DNA from: JAYSFC01 sp041913505
GTDB taxonomy: Bacteria; Pseudomonadota; Gammaproteobacteria; Burkholderiales; Burkholderiaceae_C
Assembly: GCA_041913505.1 (NCBI GenBank)
Contig: JAYSFC010000052.1
Location: 1-23,195 of the forward strand
DNA: 23,195 nt
Reading direction: 5' to 3'
Position 1 is the stretch's first letter; every line of letters starts with the position of its first letter. The position numbers were made by a program, and so were the translations under genes. Below the pieces are notes generated by a model. It saw only the letters and a program-made list of their open reading frames with translations, was not told where the DNA came from and made no database searches. Shown here in pieces: positions 22,925 through 23,195 of the stretch.

Positions 22925-22960
22925 ATTGTACGCACAATTCAGACTGAATTTTGACTGTCA
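22925..22960 (-). promoter_or_regulatory. Candidate retron promoter with two palindromic operators
   Basis: On the minus strand TACAAT (22930-22925) is a good -10 and would start a transcript about 14 bases before the a1 arm. The -35 (near 22953-22948, CAAAAT) is poor. Covering that region are a 15-bp perfect palindrome AATTCAGACTGAATT (22936-22950) and TGACTGTCA (22952-22960). The weak -35 under palindromes fits a repressor-controlled promoter, most simply under the XRE protein of the cassette. Confidence 0.45.
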
Positions 22961-23195
22961 GTACGTCTTATTTGTAACGTTTTGCGTCTTCGCCGTTCCT
23001 TGGGGCAAAGAGCTGGGATCGCCAGCATGGACTCCCCGCTCGGGGTAAGGGGGCTGTCTCCCAAGGGGGCGGTGCATGTCGAACACCGAAGTCCGGGCGT
23101 CCCCGGCCACCTGGGAGATGGCCGGTCGCGCTGTCGTGCTGCGCATCGAGCCGCCTGCGGCGTCTCGCCCCTGACGGGCTTCCATCGTTCCCTCG
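22961..23195. other. GC-rich island sequence beyond the retron, gene content unclear
   Basis: GC-rich again, unlike 21000-22960. Two overlapping small frames exist. One is minus-strand, 22958-23185, 75 aa, starting MEARQGRDAAGG inside the 16-bp repeat and rich in Arg/Pro. The other is plus-strand, 23076-23174, 32 aa (starting MSNTEVRASPATWEMAGR), with a weak purine-rich stretch upstream. Neither is recognised, and they cannot both be primary genes. The region may be only intergenic island DNA. Confidence 0.3.
23172..23187 (+). repeat. 16-bp direct repeat, right copy
   Basis: TGACGGGCTTCCATCG, identical to 20859-20874. The match stops at both ends after 16 bases. It lies 8 bases from the window edge, so what follows it is unknown. 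Confidence 0.6.

Larger units (their letters stand above)
18481..23195. mobile_element. Integrated genomic island at tRNA-Leu(CAA), right part beyond window
   Basis: The island begins at the broken tRNA-Leu (crossover at or before 18533) and is followed directly by a tyrosine integrase. Next come a toxin-antitoxin pair and a reverse-transcriptase cassette on the other strand. The far attachment site and any conjugation or replication genes are not in the window, so an integrative conjugative element cannot be told from a non-conjugative island or satellite. The stretch from about 21000 to 22980 is visibly richer in A+T than both the chromosome and the integrase, pointing to a separately acquired cassette. 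Confidence 0.85.

Overview
The window is high-GC DNA whose gene content and order fit a betaproteobacterium of the Comamonadaceae (Acidovorax / Alicycliphilus / Diaphorobacter type). The reasons are the pcnB-folK pair, a GcdH / type III CoA-transferase / Bug-receptor / LysR cluster, a CDP-6-deoxy-glucoseen-reductase-like flavoprotein, and the many orphan Bug periplasmic receptors typical of this family. The assignment is inferred from protein families, not from a database match.

Bases 1-18480 are ordinary chromosome. The order is: 3' part of pcnB; folK; a sugar-lipid module (GT2 polyprenyl-phosphate glycosyltransferase, ArnT/PMT-type transferase, GtrA-type flippase, YdjC/HpnK-type deacetylase) preceded by a PmrA-like direct-repeat box; a Bug receptor; a 2Fe-2S flavoprotein reductase divergent from an SDR-type epimerase; two small envelope proteins; a LysR regulator divergent from an NAD(P)-binding oxidoreductase; a glutarate/glutaryl-CoA cluster (Bug receptor, CaiB/BaiF CoA-transferase, gcdH, divergent LysR regulator with a clear T-N11-A box); lrgA-lrgB; and a 72-aa hypothetical protein.

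At 18481-18533 (minus strand) lies only the 3' 53 nt of a tRNA-Leu(CAA), interrupted at the anticodon loop. It is followed at once by a tyrosine integrase. This is the chromosomal end of an integrated genomic island that runs off the right edge. Its cargo is an HI1419/HI1420-type toxin-antitoxin pair and, on the opposite strand, a more A+T-rich cassette of a 77-aa helical protein, an XRE regulator and a reverse transcriptase.

The reverse transcriptase carries the retron signature NAxxH (residues 96-100) and a YVDD active site. Upstream of the three genes is a region of about 340 bp with no gene in it. It can fold as a retron ncRNA: 10-bp outer arms matching a1/a2, two adjacent short hairpins (msr-like), and a long stem (msd-like). 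A candidate promoter with palindromic operators lies just upstream. I read this as a probable HTH-associated retron defence system with an unusual small partner protein and a non-canonical VTG position. A 16-bp exact direct repeat brackets the cassette (20859-20874 and 23172-23187).
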